DNA of 64,000 nucleotides from Methylococcaceae bacterium UBA6146 (GTDB lineage Bacteria > Pseudomonadota > Gammaproteobacteria > Methylococcales > Methylomonadaceae): NCBI GenBank assembly GCA_002422395.1, contig DIUY01000012.1:1-64000 (forward strand), in the 5' to 3' direction. The notes beneath the pieces are model-generated. The model was not told where the DNA came from and made no database searches. It was given only the letters and a program-made list of their open reading frames with translations. The first letter of the stretch is position 1. The number at the start of each line of letters is the position of its first letter. Positions 37,350 to 45,439 of the stretch are shown here, piece after piece. The position numbers were made by a program, and so were the translations under genes.

Positions 37350-38618
37350 TTAAGCGTTTTTACCCGAATAAGTTTTATGATTTGTAGTTTGGCCGGAAGG
37401 CTTGTGTGCTGGTTTTGGGTTCGTATTTCTGGCAGGGCGAGGCGCACGGGGTGGTTCCGGTGGCATGGGCGGTGGGACATCTGCGGCTTCAAACCCTGCT
37501 ATTTGGACACGCTTTATTGGTGCGCCTATCAGCTTTTCGACCTGGCGCAACGCGCCGACTTCATCATGGGAAACTAACGAGATTGCCTGGCCTTCTTCGC
37601 CCGCCCGTCCGGTACGGCCAATCCGATGCACATAATCGGCGGGCGCCCGTGGCAGTTCATAATTGATTACATGGGGCAGGAGGGCGATATCAATCCCCCG
37701 TGCAGCCACATCGGTGGCCACCAGCACTCTAATGTCACCTGCCTTAAAGCCCGATAACGCACTGGTTCTGGCACCCTGGCTTTTGTTGCCATGAATGGCG
37801 GCGGCTTTGATGTCGACTTTATTAAGTTTTTCAGTTAGCCGGTTAGCGCCGTGTTTGGTGCTGGTGAATACTAGCACCTGTTGCCAGTCATTCGTTTTTA
37901 CCAAATGGCACAGCAGCGCTGCTTTATCGGCTTTGTTGCATAGGTAAGCGAGTTGCTCAACGGTTTCGGCAGCGGTGTTACGCGGTGCAACTTCAATTTT
38001 TATCGGATTAACCAGCAAGCCCGTGGTCAATTTGCGTATATCTTCCGAAAAGGTCGCTGAAAACAACAGGTTTTGGCGTTTTTTCGGTAGCAGAGCGATA
38101 ATTTTGCGGATATCCCGAATAAACCCCATGTCAAGCATCCGGTCCGCCTCATCCAACACCAGCGTTTCCACTTTATCCAGCTTGACGGCATTCTGGCTGA
38201 TCAAGTCCAGCAAGCGGCCGGGTGTCGCCACCAGCACATCAACGCCACCGCGTAACCGCATCATCTGCGGGTTTATCTTAACGCCGCCGAACACAACTTC
38301 GATTTTTAGGCGTGGATGTAAATGGACGCCGTATTTGTTGACTGATTCACCGACTTGTGCAGCCAACTCGCGTGTCGGCGTTAATATCAAAACCCGTACC
38401 GGACGGTTGGTGCTGTAAGACTTTAGTGCTAGCCGATGCAGAATAGGTAAAGTGAAACCAGCCGTTTTGCCAGTACCCGTTTGTGCGGCGGCAAGCAGGT
38501 CGTGGCCTGCTAAAACAGCAGGGATGGCTTGGGATTGGATTGGGGAAGGTGCTGTATAACCGGCATCAGCAATGGCGCGTAATAGTGGATCGGATAGACC
38601 GAGGGTGGAAAATGGCAT
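37350..38618 (-). CDS. rhlE: DEAD-box RNA helicase, RhlE-like
   Basis: About 422 residues. Q motif (FSTLGLSDPLLRAIADAGY), Walker A AAQTGTGKTA, Ia PTRELAAQV, DEAD box VLDEADRMLD, SAT motif, and motif VI HRIGRTGRAG are all in order, followed by a Pro/Lys/Asn-rich disordered tail. Such helicases remodel rRNA and mRNA, often under cold stress. The start at ATG 38618 (MPFSTLGL) fits the family; the frame is open for 15 codons upstream. The 275 bp between this start and the groEL terminator must hold its promoter and a fairly long leader. Confidence 0.93.
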   Translation of the reverse strand: MPFSTLGLSDPLLRAIADAGYTAPSPIQSQAIPAVLAGHDLLAAAQTGTGKTAGFTLPILHRLALKSYSTNRPVRVLILTPTRELAAQVGESVNKYGVHLHPRLKIEVVFGGVKINPQMMRLRGGVDVLVATPGRLLDLISQNAVKLDKVETLVLDEADRMLDMGFIRDIRKIIALLPKKRQNLLFSATFSEDIRKLTTGLLVNPIKIEVAPRNTAAETVEQLAYLCNKADKAALLCHLVKTNDWQQVLVFTSTKHGANRLTEKLNKVDIKAAAIHGNKSQGARTSALSGFKAGDIRVLVATDVAARGIDIALLPHVINYELPRAPADYVHRIGRTGRAGEEGQAISLVSHDEVGALRQVEKLIGAPIKRVQIAGFEAADVPPPMPPEPPRAPRPARNTNPKPAHKPSGQTTNHKTYSGKNA

Positions 38619-38892
38619 GTTTTTGTGGTTCTCAACGGAAAATTTGCAGATGGCTTGCGCCATTGCAATAGATGTAAAAGAGGGGGGCGAATGCGGATGA
38701 TAAAGCTTTAATAAAGCGGTTTCTGCGAAAATTACCCTGCTTGCGGTTTTTTAATGAAGGACACGCGCCTTGTTTTCAATAGGCTAGAGTGTTTTCATTT
38801 CAGTCGGTAATTATACCTGAATTATAAGGCATTCATAATTAATACTTTAATTGGCAATACCCCCTAAGTAGGGAACAATCAGATCGGCGAAT
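38619..38892. promoter_or_regulatory. rhlE upstream region
   Basis: Stretch between the rhlE start and the groEL terminator with no gene. It is AT-rich and contains a small palindrome GCTTTAATAAAGC. Promoter and leader of rhlE must lie here, but I cannot place a convincing -35/-10 pair. Confidence 0.35.
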
Positions 38893-38932
38893 AAAAAAGC
38901 CCCAGCTACATATTTTGCAACTGGGGCTTTTT
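38893..38932 (-). terminator. Rho-independent terminator of groESL
   Basis: Twelve-base inverted repeat AAAAAGCCCCAG / CTGGGGCTTTTT with a 15-nt loop, about 40 bp after the groEL stop. On the minus strand the GC stem ends in a run of U; the A/T symmetry would also let it act for transcripts arriving from the other side. Confidence 0.85.
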
Positions 38933-38972
38933 ATTTTGGGGGCAATGCTTAAAGCGAAAGCCTTTAAAGCAG

Positions 38973-40625
38973 TTACATCATACCGCCCATGCCACCCATA
39001 CCGCCCATGCCGCCCATATCCGGCATGCCATGAGCGCCTTTTTCGTCGCTAGGCGCATCGGCAATCATCACTTCTGTGGTCAGCATTAAGCCGGCAACAG
39101 AAGCAGCGTTTTGCAATGCTGTGCGGGTCACTTTCGCTGGATCCAAAATACCCATTTCGATCATGTCGCCGTATTGGCCGGTTGCAGCGTTGTAACCAAA
39201 GCTGCCAGTGCCTTTTTGCACTTCGTTAAACACGACCGAAGGCTCATCGCCAGCGTTCGCAACGATTTGGCGTAATGGCTCTTCCATGGCACGACGCAGA
39301 ATGTTGATACCAACAGTTTGATCGTGGTTGATGCCTTCAAGTCCTGCCAATGCAGACAGTGCGCGAACCAAGGCAGTACCGCCGCCGGCAACAACGCCTT
39401 CTTCTACCGCAGCGCGGGTTGAATGTAGGGCATCTTCTACGCGGGCTTTCTTTTCTTTCATTTCGATTTCAGTTGCCGCGCCGACTTTGATTACCGCAAC
39501 ACCGCCGGCCAATTTAGCCAAGCGTTCTTGCAATTTTTCTTTGTCGTAGTCAGAAGTCGCTTCTTCGGCTTGGGCACGGATTTGTGCAACACGGCCTTTG
39601 ATTTGCTCTTCAGAACCTGCGCCATCAATAATGGTGGTGTTTTCTTTAGTGATTTGAACGCGTTTTGCAGTGCCTAATTGTGACAGCTCTGCTTTTTCCA
39701 GGCTCAAACCCACTTCTTCGGAAATGACAGTGCCGCCAGTCAATACGGCGATGTCTTCCAACATGGCTTTACGACGGTCGCCGAAACCTGGCGCTTTAAC
39801 AGCGGCAACTTTAACGATGCCGCGGATGGTGTTGACAACCAGAGTTGCCAGCGCTTCGCCTTCAACGTCTTCCGCAACAATCAATAATGGGCGGCCTGAT
39901 TTGGCTACGCCTTCCAAAATTGGCAACATTTCACGGATGTTGGAGATTTTTTTGTCATAAACCAGAATCATCGGGTCGTCTAATTCGACGCTCATGTTTT
40001 CTTGTTTGTTGATGAAGTAAGGTGACAAATAGCCACGGTCAAACTGCATGCCTTCAACGACGTCTAACTGGTTGTCCAAGCCTGAACCTTCTTCAACCGT
40101 GATAACGCCTTCTTTGCCGACTTTTTCCATTGCTTCTGCAATGATTTGGCCGACTGACTCATCGGAGTTAGCCGAGATTGTACCGACTTGGGCAATGGCT
40201 TTGTTATCGGTGCAAGGGGTTGCAGAAGCCACAATCGCTTCAACGGCTTTAGTCACGGCTAGATCTATACCGCGTTTCAAGTCCATTGGATTCATGCCGG
40301 CCGCAACGGCTTTCAAGCCTTCGTTGACGATAGATTGCGCCAATACAGTTGCAGTAGTAGTGCCGTCACCAGCAACATCAGAAGTGTGCGAAGCCACTTC
40401 TTTAACCATTTGCGCGCCCATGTTTTCGAATTTGTCTTTTAATTCGATTTCTTTAGCAACCGATACACCGTCTTTAGTGATAGTTGGTGCGCCGAAACTT
40501 TTGTCTAAAATCGCGTTACGGCCTTTAGGGCCTAAGGTTACTTTTACTGCGTTTGCTAAAATGTTTACACCACGTGCCATACGGACACGCGCGTCATCAC
40601 CAAATAATACGTCTTTTGCTGCCAT
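38973..40625 (-). CDS. groEL: Chaperonin GroEL
   Basis: 550-residue 60-kDa chaperonin subunit. N-terminal AAKDVLFGDDARVRMARGVN, ATP-binding GDGTTTATVLAQ, and the C-terminal GGM repeat tail typical of GroEL. Forms the tetradecameric folding chamber with GroES. 68 bp downstream of groES on the same strand and transcribed from the CIRCE-controlled promoter; followed by a strong terminator. Confidence 0.99.
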   Translation of the reverse strand: MAAKDVLFGDDARVRMARGVNILANAVKVTLGPKGRNAILDKSFGAPTITKDGVSVAKEIELKDKFENMGAQMVKEVASHTSDVAGDGTTTATVLAQSIVNEGLKAVAAGMNPMDLKRGIDLAVTKAVEAIVASATPCTDNKAIAQVGTISANSDESVGQIIAEAMEKVGKEGVITVEEGSGLDNQLDVVEGMQFDRGYLSPYFINKQENMSVELDDPMILVYDKKISNIREMLPILEGVAKSGRPLLIVAEDVEGEALATLVVNTIRGIVKVAAVKAPGFGDRRKAMLEDIAVLTGGTVISEEVGLSLEKAELSQLGTAKRVQITKENTTIIDGAGSEEQIKGRVAQIRAQAEEATSDYDKEKLQERLAKLAGGVAVIKVGAATEIEMKEKKARVEDALHSTRAAVEEGVVAGGGTALVRALSALAGLEGINHDQTVGINILRRAMEEPLRQIVANAGDEPSVVFNEVQKGTGSFGYNAATGQYGDMIEMGILDPAKVTRTALQNAASVAGLMLTTEVMIADAPSDEKGAHGMPDMGGMGGMGGMGGMM

Positions 40626-40693
40626 TTTTAATTCCTGATTCGTTTGTGTGTGCTTAAGTTATATGAATAAGCGATTTCTTATTGGGCTTAGGC

Positions 40694-40981
40694 TTAGCCT
40701 AAAATGCCCATGATGTCTTCTTCACGCATAACGATGAGATCTTCACCGTCAACTTTAACTTCGTTACCCGCGTATTTTCCGAACAACACTTTGTCGCCGG
40801 CCTTAACTTCTAAGGGGCGTACAGTACCATTATCCAGCGCTTTGCCATTACCTACCGCCAACACAACGCCTTGGCTTGGTTTTTCGGCAGCTGATCCGGG
40901 TAATACAATACCCCCCGCAGTAGTGGTTTCTTCTTCAACGCGTTTGACAATCACTCGGTCGTGTAACGGACGTATATTCAT
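40694..40981 (-). CDS. groES: Co-chaperonin GroES
   Basis: 95 residues; MNIRPLHDRVIVKRVEEE, the mobile loop TTAGGIVLPGSA and the roof segment are all intact. Ribosome-binding site AGGAG lies 7 nt before the ATG. First gene of the groES-groEL operon; its leader carries a CIRCE element. Confidence 0.99.
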   Translation of the reverse strand: MNIRPLHDRVIVKRVEEETTTAGGIVLPGSAAEKPSQGVVLAVGNGKALDNGTVRPLEVKAGDKVLFGKYAGNEVKVDGEDLIVMREEDIMGILG

Positions 40982-41020
40982 CTATATCTCCTAACATTAA
41001 AATAAAGGGTTGAAAAATTA

Positions 41021-41047
41021 TTAGCACTCGCTATTAATGAGTGCTAA
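41021..41047. promoter_or_regulatory. CIRCE element (HrcA operator) of groESL
   Basis: Perfect consensus inverted repeat TTAGCACTC, 9-nt spacer, GAGTGCTAA, 40 bp upstream of the groES ATG and touching the -10 box of the promoter. HrcA repressor binds CIRCE and is inactivated by heat, with GroEL as its folding helper. This predicts an hrcA gene elsewhere in the genome and repressor-type rather than purely sigma-32 control. Confidence 0.95.
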
Positions 41048-41074
41048 TGATAATGAGCTTTTGCAGTGTGTCAA
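41047..41074 (-). promoter_or_regulatory. Sigma-70 promoter of groESL
   Basis: On the minus strand: TTGACA (41069-41074), 16-nt spacer, TATCAT (41047-41052). The start point would fall inside CIRCE, so bound HrcA would block initiation. No clear sigma-32 type promoter is seen nearby. Confidence 0.75.
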
Positions 41075-41120
41075 GTTCTTTGGCATCATCTTTCCCTCCT
41101 CCCCATAAACACCAAGGCTT

Positions 41121-41864
41121 ATGAACGACAACCAATTATTACGCTACAGTCGCCAGATCATGCTGCCGCAGATTGATATTGACGGGCAACAAAAACTCCT
41201 CGCCGCTAACGTGTTAATTGTTGGCGCAGGGGGCTTAGGTTCGCCGGCGTCAATATATCTCGCTGCGGCCGGTGTTGGTAATATCACTATTTATGACGAT
41301 GATGTGGTGGATTTATCCAATTTACAAAGACAGATTGCTCATCACACGCCTGATATAGGGATGGAAAAAGTTATTTCAAGCAGGCAAACGCTGAATAGTT
41401 TAAATCCTGAAGTTAACGTCAGTGCGTTTAGGCAACGGCTGGCAGGTGAGCAACTTGCTGTGGAAGTCATTAATGCGGACGTGGTGCTGGATTGCAGTGA
41501 TAATTTTGCCACCCGTTTTGCGATTAATAAGGCCTGTGTCGATTATCAAAAACCTTTGGTTTCAGGTGCGGCTATACGCTTTGAAGGGCAAGTGTCAGTC
41601 TTTATGCCGAGTAAAAACGATAGCCCTTGCTATAACTGCCTTTATCACAGTGAGGGCGAAGAAATGCTCAATTGTGCGACCAATGGTGTTATTGCGCCAA
41701 TTACCGGCATTGTGGGGAGTGTCCAGGCGCTCGAAGCGATAAAGTTGATAATAGGTATAGGGAACACGTTAATTGGCCGTCTGTTGTTGATAGACGGCTT
41801 GACAATGGAATTTAATGTGATGAAATTTAGAAAAAATCCAGCATGCCCAACGTGCGGAAGTTAA
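41121..41864 (+). CDS. moeB: Molybdopterin-synthase adenylyltransferase (MoeB/ThiF family)
   Basis: 247-residue E1-like enzyme that adenylates the C-terminus of a sulfur-carrier protein (MoaD or ThiS). Nucleotide-binding GAGGLGSPASIYLAAAGVG, the DLSNLQRQ segment, DCSDNFATR and two zinc CxxC pairs (CYNC and CPTC near the end) are present. MoeB and ThiF cannot be told apart safely by eye; no moa or thi genes adjoin. Divergent from groES, with the groESL control region between. Confidence 0.85.
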   Translation: MNDNQLLRYSRQIMLPQIDIDGQQKLLAANVLIVGAGGLGSPASIYLAAAGVGNITIYDDDVVDLSNLQRQIAHHTPDIGMEKVISSRQTLNSLNPEVNVSAFRQRLAGEQLAVEVINADVVLDCSDNFATRFAINKACVDYQKPLVSGAAIRFEGQVSVFMPSKNDSPCYNCLYHSEGEEMLNCATNGVIAPITGIVGSVQALEAIKLIIGIGNTLIGRLLLIDGLTMEFNVMKFRKNPACPTCGS

Positions 41865-41919
41865 AAGGTTGCAGCGGGCTTTTCAGGCGAGGGCTGAAAA
41901 GCCCGTCAACAAGCGCGGT

Positions 41920-42126
41920 TTATTTTTTGGCTAACCGGCTTTTAACAAAATGGATGGCTGTTTCCGCCAGATCATTAATAAACGACGGTTTATCGCCATG
42001 CGGTTCTGTTTCACCGAATGGTTCGGCATTTTTTTGCGTGAATTTATAAATAAAATAACCTAAGGGTGCAAATGCAGCCCCAGCAACAATGAACATAACC
42101 ACGAACAGCTCAGTGACATCACCCAT
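41920..42126 (-). CDS. Small single-span membrane protein, function unknown
   Basis: 68 residues. N-terminal membrane helix (about 6-28, LFVVMFIVAGAAFAPLGYFIY) followed by a charged cytosolic tail. It is preceded by a strong Shine-Dalgarno (GAGGAGGA, 4 nt before ATG), which is the main reason to accept it as a gene. It lies convergent to moeB and downstream of the LysR gene with a 182-bp gap. No family recognised. Confidence 0.7.
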   Translation of the reverse strand: MGDVTELFVVMFIVAGAAFAPLGYFIYKFTQKNAEPFGETEPHGDKPSFINDLAETAIHFVKSRLAKK

Positions 42127-42308
42127 GATTCCTCCTCAAAATGTTTAAAATCAATTCTCTTATTATTTTTAGGTGAAATCGGATAATACACCTATCTGAT
42201 TTAAAAAAACATCTTGTCATATTGAGGTGATATTGCAAATTGTCCAGGCAAGTTTTGGGTAAATGAGACATCCCCGATTTTATGCCACCCCCGCCATATT
42301 AAGACGGG

Positions 42309-43217
42309 TTATTCAGTGCCCGGCATACTCACTTGTGTCCCTAGCCAGTCTTGCAAAAAATCCAAGAAACGTCTGACTTTGGCGGATAAATATTTTCTAT
42401 GCGGATATACGGCATTAATATCTAAAGGCGGCAGGGTGTAGTTTTCCAGCACAACTTTTAGTTTGCCTTTTTCAATGTCCCGGCTGACAACATAAGAGGC
42501 AAGCATGACAAGGCCCAAGCCATCAATTGCCGCAATACGTATTGCATCGGCGACATTGGCCTGCATCCGGCCCGACACATTGATCACGGTATAGCCGGTC
42601 TCCCCTTTGAATTGCCATTTATTCCTAGGCGAACTCGCCCAGTTGACAAGGCAGCTATGCGCCAGCAGATCTTCAGGGATTTCAGGGACTCCATAACGGG
42701 CCAGATAAGCGGGCGATCCGCAAACAACCATGGATGAACTGGCCAGCCTTCGTGCGACCATGCTGGTGTCATCGAGTGTGCCTAAACAAATCGCAATATC
42801 AATGCCTTCGTCAATCAAGTCGCCATGATTGCTCTGCAAAATTAAGTCGACGGTTAAATCAGGGTATATTTTTAGAAACGCAGCGACTGCACGGGTAATA
42901 TGGCTAGCGCCGATAACTGGCGGTGCGCTGATTTTTAACACCCCACGCGGTTCAGTCTGCAAATGTGTCACCGCCGCTTCCATTTCTTCAACATCAAGCA
43001 ATACCTGCTGGCAGCGTTCAAGATAAGATGCGCCGACATCGGTAAGGCTTAAGCTGCGCGTTGTCCGGTTAAACAAACGCGTACCTAAACTGTTTTCAAG
43101 TTGCATGATATGTTTGGTCGCCATTGCTCTGGAAATGTCCAATTCACGGGCCCCTCCAGCAAAGCTCCCCGCTCTGGCGACGCGTACAAATACATTCATG
43201 CTTGTTAATTTATCCAC
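42309..43217 (-). CDS. LysR-family transcriptional regulator
   Basis: 302 residues: N-terminal winged helix-turn-helix (about 1-62; ARELDISRAMATKHIMQLENSLGTRLFNRTTRSLSLTDVG) and a two-lobed substrate-binding domain (about 90-295). It belongs to the subgroup whose members often control neighbouring oxidoreductases, but no obvious target lies beside it. The start is GTG 43217, supported by GGGGAAG 4 nt upstream; an ATG six codons later is possible. Confidence 0.9.
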   Translation of the reverse strand: MDKLTSMNVFVRVARAGSFAGGARELDISRAMATKHIMQLENSLGTRLFNRTTRSLSLTDVGASYLERCQQVLLDVEEMEAAVTHLQTEPRGVLKISAPPVIGASHITRAVAAFLKIYPDLTVDLILQSNHGDLIDEGIDIAICLGTLDDTSMVARRLASSSMVVCGSPAYLARYGVPEIPEDLLAHSCLVNWASSPRNKWQFKGETGYTVINVSGRMQANVADAIRIAAIDGLGLVMLASYVVSRDIEKGKLKVVLENYTLPPLDINAVYPHRKYLSAKVRRFLDFLQDWLGTQVSMPGTE

Positions 43218-43589
43218 TGAACTTCCCCATTATTCTGGCAATAATAAATTTTCTGGCATATTAAAGTACCTATTTGATGTTTGGTCTGAAATTCTGTTTA
43301 TGTGGGCAAAATGGTGCGTGCTGGATAATTTTGCAGCGATTATCTTAATTGATGCCGATAAGATAGGCTTCCTGGGTTACCGGAAATGCGCCTGTTTGCC
43401 ACAATGTTGAATTAAAATCCTTGACTTTTATATTGTTTATTTTTAGTAAACAATTCATTTAATATTTTGTGTATTGTATACAAAAAATATCTCTGTATAG
43501 TAGCTTACAAGTTAATAAGAAGACCGAACTTGCTAAGCATCCCCATGAATTTACGGGTAAATTTTCTAACATTTTACAGGACATAAACA

Positions 43590-43742
43590 ATGAACGACTT
43601 TAAAAAAGACATATTGATTGGCTTAATGTTTATTGCCGGTATTTGGAGTTTCATTTCCGGACAATTTATTTTCTCAACCGTATTGTTTGCTAGTGCGGCT
43701 ATCTATAGCAATATTGTCATGAGAGCGCAACTGAAAAGCTAA
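43590..43742 (+). CDS. 50-residue two-span membrane peptide
   Basis: Short gene with ATG 43590, an AGGA ribosome-binding site about 8 nt upstream and TAA at 43740-43742. The product begins MNDFKKDILIG and has two hydrophobic stretches (about 8-23 and 26-43) and a basic end, MRAQLKS. It is followed by two tandem hairpins with T-runs, so it looks like a complete single-gene transcript. The long AT-rich leader upstream (43400-43590) may hold a promoter (TATAGT near 43495). No known family; function unknown. Confidence 0.65.
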   Translation: MNDFKKDILIGLMFIAGIWSFISGQFIFSTVLFASAAIYSNIVMRAQLKS

Positions 43743-43780
43743 ACGCTAACGATTTAACTACCTCCTGGTGTTATACCCAC

Positions 43781-43815
43781 AAGCAGCCACTCCTCAATAA
43801 ATCGCTGCTTGATTT
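43781..43815 (+). terminator. Rho-independent terminator 1 after the small membrane peptide gene
   Basis: 7-bp stem AAGCAGC (43781-43787) / GCTGCTT (43804-43810), 16-nt loop, followed by GATTTTT. Confidence 0.55.
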
Positions 43816-43819
43816 TTCG

Positions 43820-43858
43820 CCTCTCTTTGCGGGTCTTCTGCACTGAGAGGTTTTTTTT
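43820..43858 (+). terminator. Rho-independent terminator 2 after the small membrane peptide gene
   Basis: 6-bp stem CCTCTC (43820-43825) / GAGAGG (43845-43850) with a 19-nt loop and eight T residues. Together with the hairpin just before it, this gives a tandem stop. Confidence 0.6.
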
Positions 43859-44092
43859 GCCTATTGAAAACAGGACAAGCGCTCACTTTGTTGCTTTTGT
43901 TGGGCGGGGCACGTTTTAAAAGGATAGTGTGGCAGGCTTAGGCTTAAAGAAAGTGATGATGCCAGTAAATGTACGGATAATTTCTGACGTGTGCTGTGAA
44001 ACGAATGTTAATTAGGCATAGTCTCCTTATTTTGTTGCAATGTGCAATCATGCAGGTTTTGTTTTTATCAACGGCTATCATAGGGGGTGATA

Positions 44093-44731
44093 ATGGCTAA
44101 GTTTTGGTTGGCGCTGTTCTTTTCGGTACTGATATGGTCTGTTGTTAATCCTAAGGATTACCTGACGTGGCTACTGGAAGCCGCGCCTGCGCTTATCGGT
44201 TTTGTTGTGCTGGCGGCCACCCGCAAGCGCTTTGAATTGACGCGCCTGACCTATGGTTTGATCCTGATCCATAGCATCATCTTAATGATAGGCGCACATT
44301 ACACCTATGCCGAAGAACCGTTATTCAATTGGATAAAGGAGGTGTTTGATCTTGAACGCAATAATTACGACAAACTTGGGCATATTGCCCAAGGTTTTGT
44401 GCCGGCCATCATCACTAAAGAAGTTCTTTTCAGAAAAAAGATTGTTAACGGTTCTTCGTGGCTTAATTTTTTGGTTATATGCGTTTGCTTGGCAATTAGC
44501 GCTGTATACGAGCTGATTGAATGGTGTGCCGCATTGCTTAGTGAACAAGCCACAGAAGCTTTTTTGGGCATTCAGGGGTATGTGTGGGATACGCAATCGG
44601 ATATGGCTTACGCGCTACTCGGCGCAATAGTGGCGTTGCTCACTTTGAGCCGGGAGCTTGACAAACAAATCGGCGGGTTAAAAACGCCGGTAACTGCCAT
44701 CAATAAGTTATCAGTCCCTGAAGTCAAATAA
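44093..44731 (+). CDS. DUF2238 (YjdF-like) inner-membrane protein
   Basis: 212 residues with about five to six membrane helices; the family signature includes YDKLGHIAQGF, SAVYELIEWCAA and GYVWDTQSDMAYALLGA. Conserved His, Glu and Asp residues in these motifs suggest an enzyme or transporter, but the function of the family is unknown. ATG 44093 is chosen because a G-rich AGGGGGTG lies just upstream; a GTG two codons earlier overlaps that site. Its 3' end overlaps the convergent phosphopantetheinyl transferase gene by 21 bp. The 230 bp upstream hold no gene. Confidence 0.85.
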   Translation: MAKFWLALFFSVLIWSVVNPKDYLTWLLEAAPALIGFVVLAATRKRFELTRLTYGLILIHSIILMIGAHYTYAEEPLFNWIKEVFDLERNNYDKLGHIAQGFVPAIITKEVLFRKKIVNGSSWLNFLVICVCLAISAVYELIEWCAALLSEQATEAFLGIQGYVWDTQSDMAYALLGAIVALLTLSRELDKQIGGLKTPVTAINKLSVPEVK

Positions 44732-45439
44732 ATTGATGTTGGCGATTGCTTTGTTCCGCACCAATGCGCCGCACAGTGGTTGGCCGCATGGCAAGTTAAT
44801 ATCGGCTATACGCCATGCGGATGTTTGCCCGTAATCGTCGGGCAGATTTAAAAACATGCCTGGATTGGCCGGGTCGATTACACAAGCTTTTAAACCTAAG
44901 GCAATGCCGCGCCCCGTGGCTTTTACAAAAGCCTCTTTTTTTGTCCAAAAACAGTAAAACGCGACAGTTTTTTCCGATTCTGGAAGCTGATGCCAGTATG
45001 CCGCTTCAACATCGGCAAAACATTTACCAACCAAAAGCGCCAAATTGCTTCTGGGTTTGCAGTGTTCAATATCAACGCCCAGCTGGCAATTTTGTGCCAC
45101 GGCAATCATCAAGTTATTGGCCGTATGTGATAGGTTGAATGCCAAGCCAGGATAATCGGCAAGATAAGGTTTGCCGTGGGGCGCTTTTTTAATGTTTATC
45201 TGCTCAGGCGGTTGGCCAAGATAACGCGATAAAACACCGCGCAGGCGGCCATGCACCTCAACATAACGTTGCCGCAATAACGGGTTTGCCAACTTTCCGG
45301 CATGGGTGCGCTCGGTTGCGTCGAGCAGCGGCCAATAATGCTGATACGCCGATTCAACGACCGCCAGTTCGCCATGCCACAGGTCGACGTTATCGCCGTT
45401 AATGCTTGACAACGGCACGCCCTTCGCCACGAGGATCAC
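44711..45439 (-). CDS. 4'-phosphopantetheinyl transferase (Sfp/HetI type)
   Basis: 242 residues. Attaches the phosphopantetheine arm of CoA to a carrier protein. Motifs: KPYLADYPGLAFNLSHT, the Mg-binding GVDIEHC, and WTKKEAFVKATGRGIALGL. The two-half Sfp-type length (about 230) suggests a broad carrier-protein target such as a polyketide, peptide or alternative fatty acid synthase, none of which is in the window. The 5' end overlaps the ggt gene by 41 bp if GTG 45439 is used; later starts (GTG 45418, TTG 45412) would shorten the overlap. Confidence 0.9.
   Translation of the reverse strand: MILVAKGVPLSSINGDNVDLWHGELAVVESAYQHYWPLLDATERTHAGKLANPLLRQRYVEVHGRLRGVLSRYLGQPPEQINIKKAPHGKPYLADYPGLAFNLSHTANNLMIAVAQNCQLGVDIEHCKPRSNLALLVGKCFADVEAAYWHQLPESEKTVAFYCFWTKKEAFVKATGRGIALGLKACVIDPANPGMFLNLPDDYGQTSAWRIADINLPCGQPLCGALVRNKAIANINLFDFRD

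Noticed and set aside
43105..43410. 101-codon frame opposite the LysR gene start
   Set aside because: Its first third is antisense to the LysR coding region, there is no ribosome-binding site and the product has no recognisable pattern.
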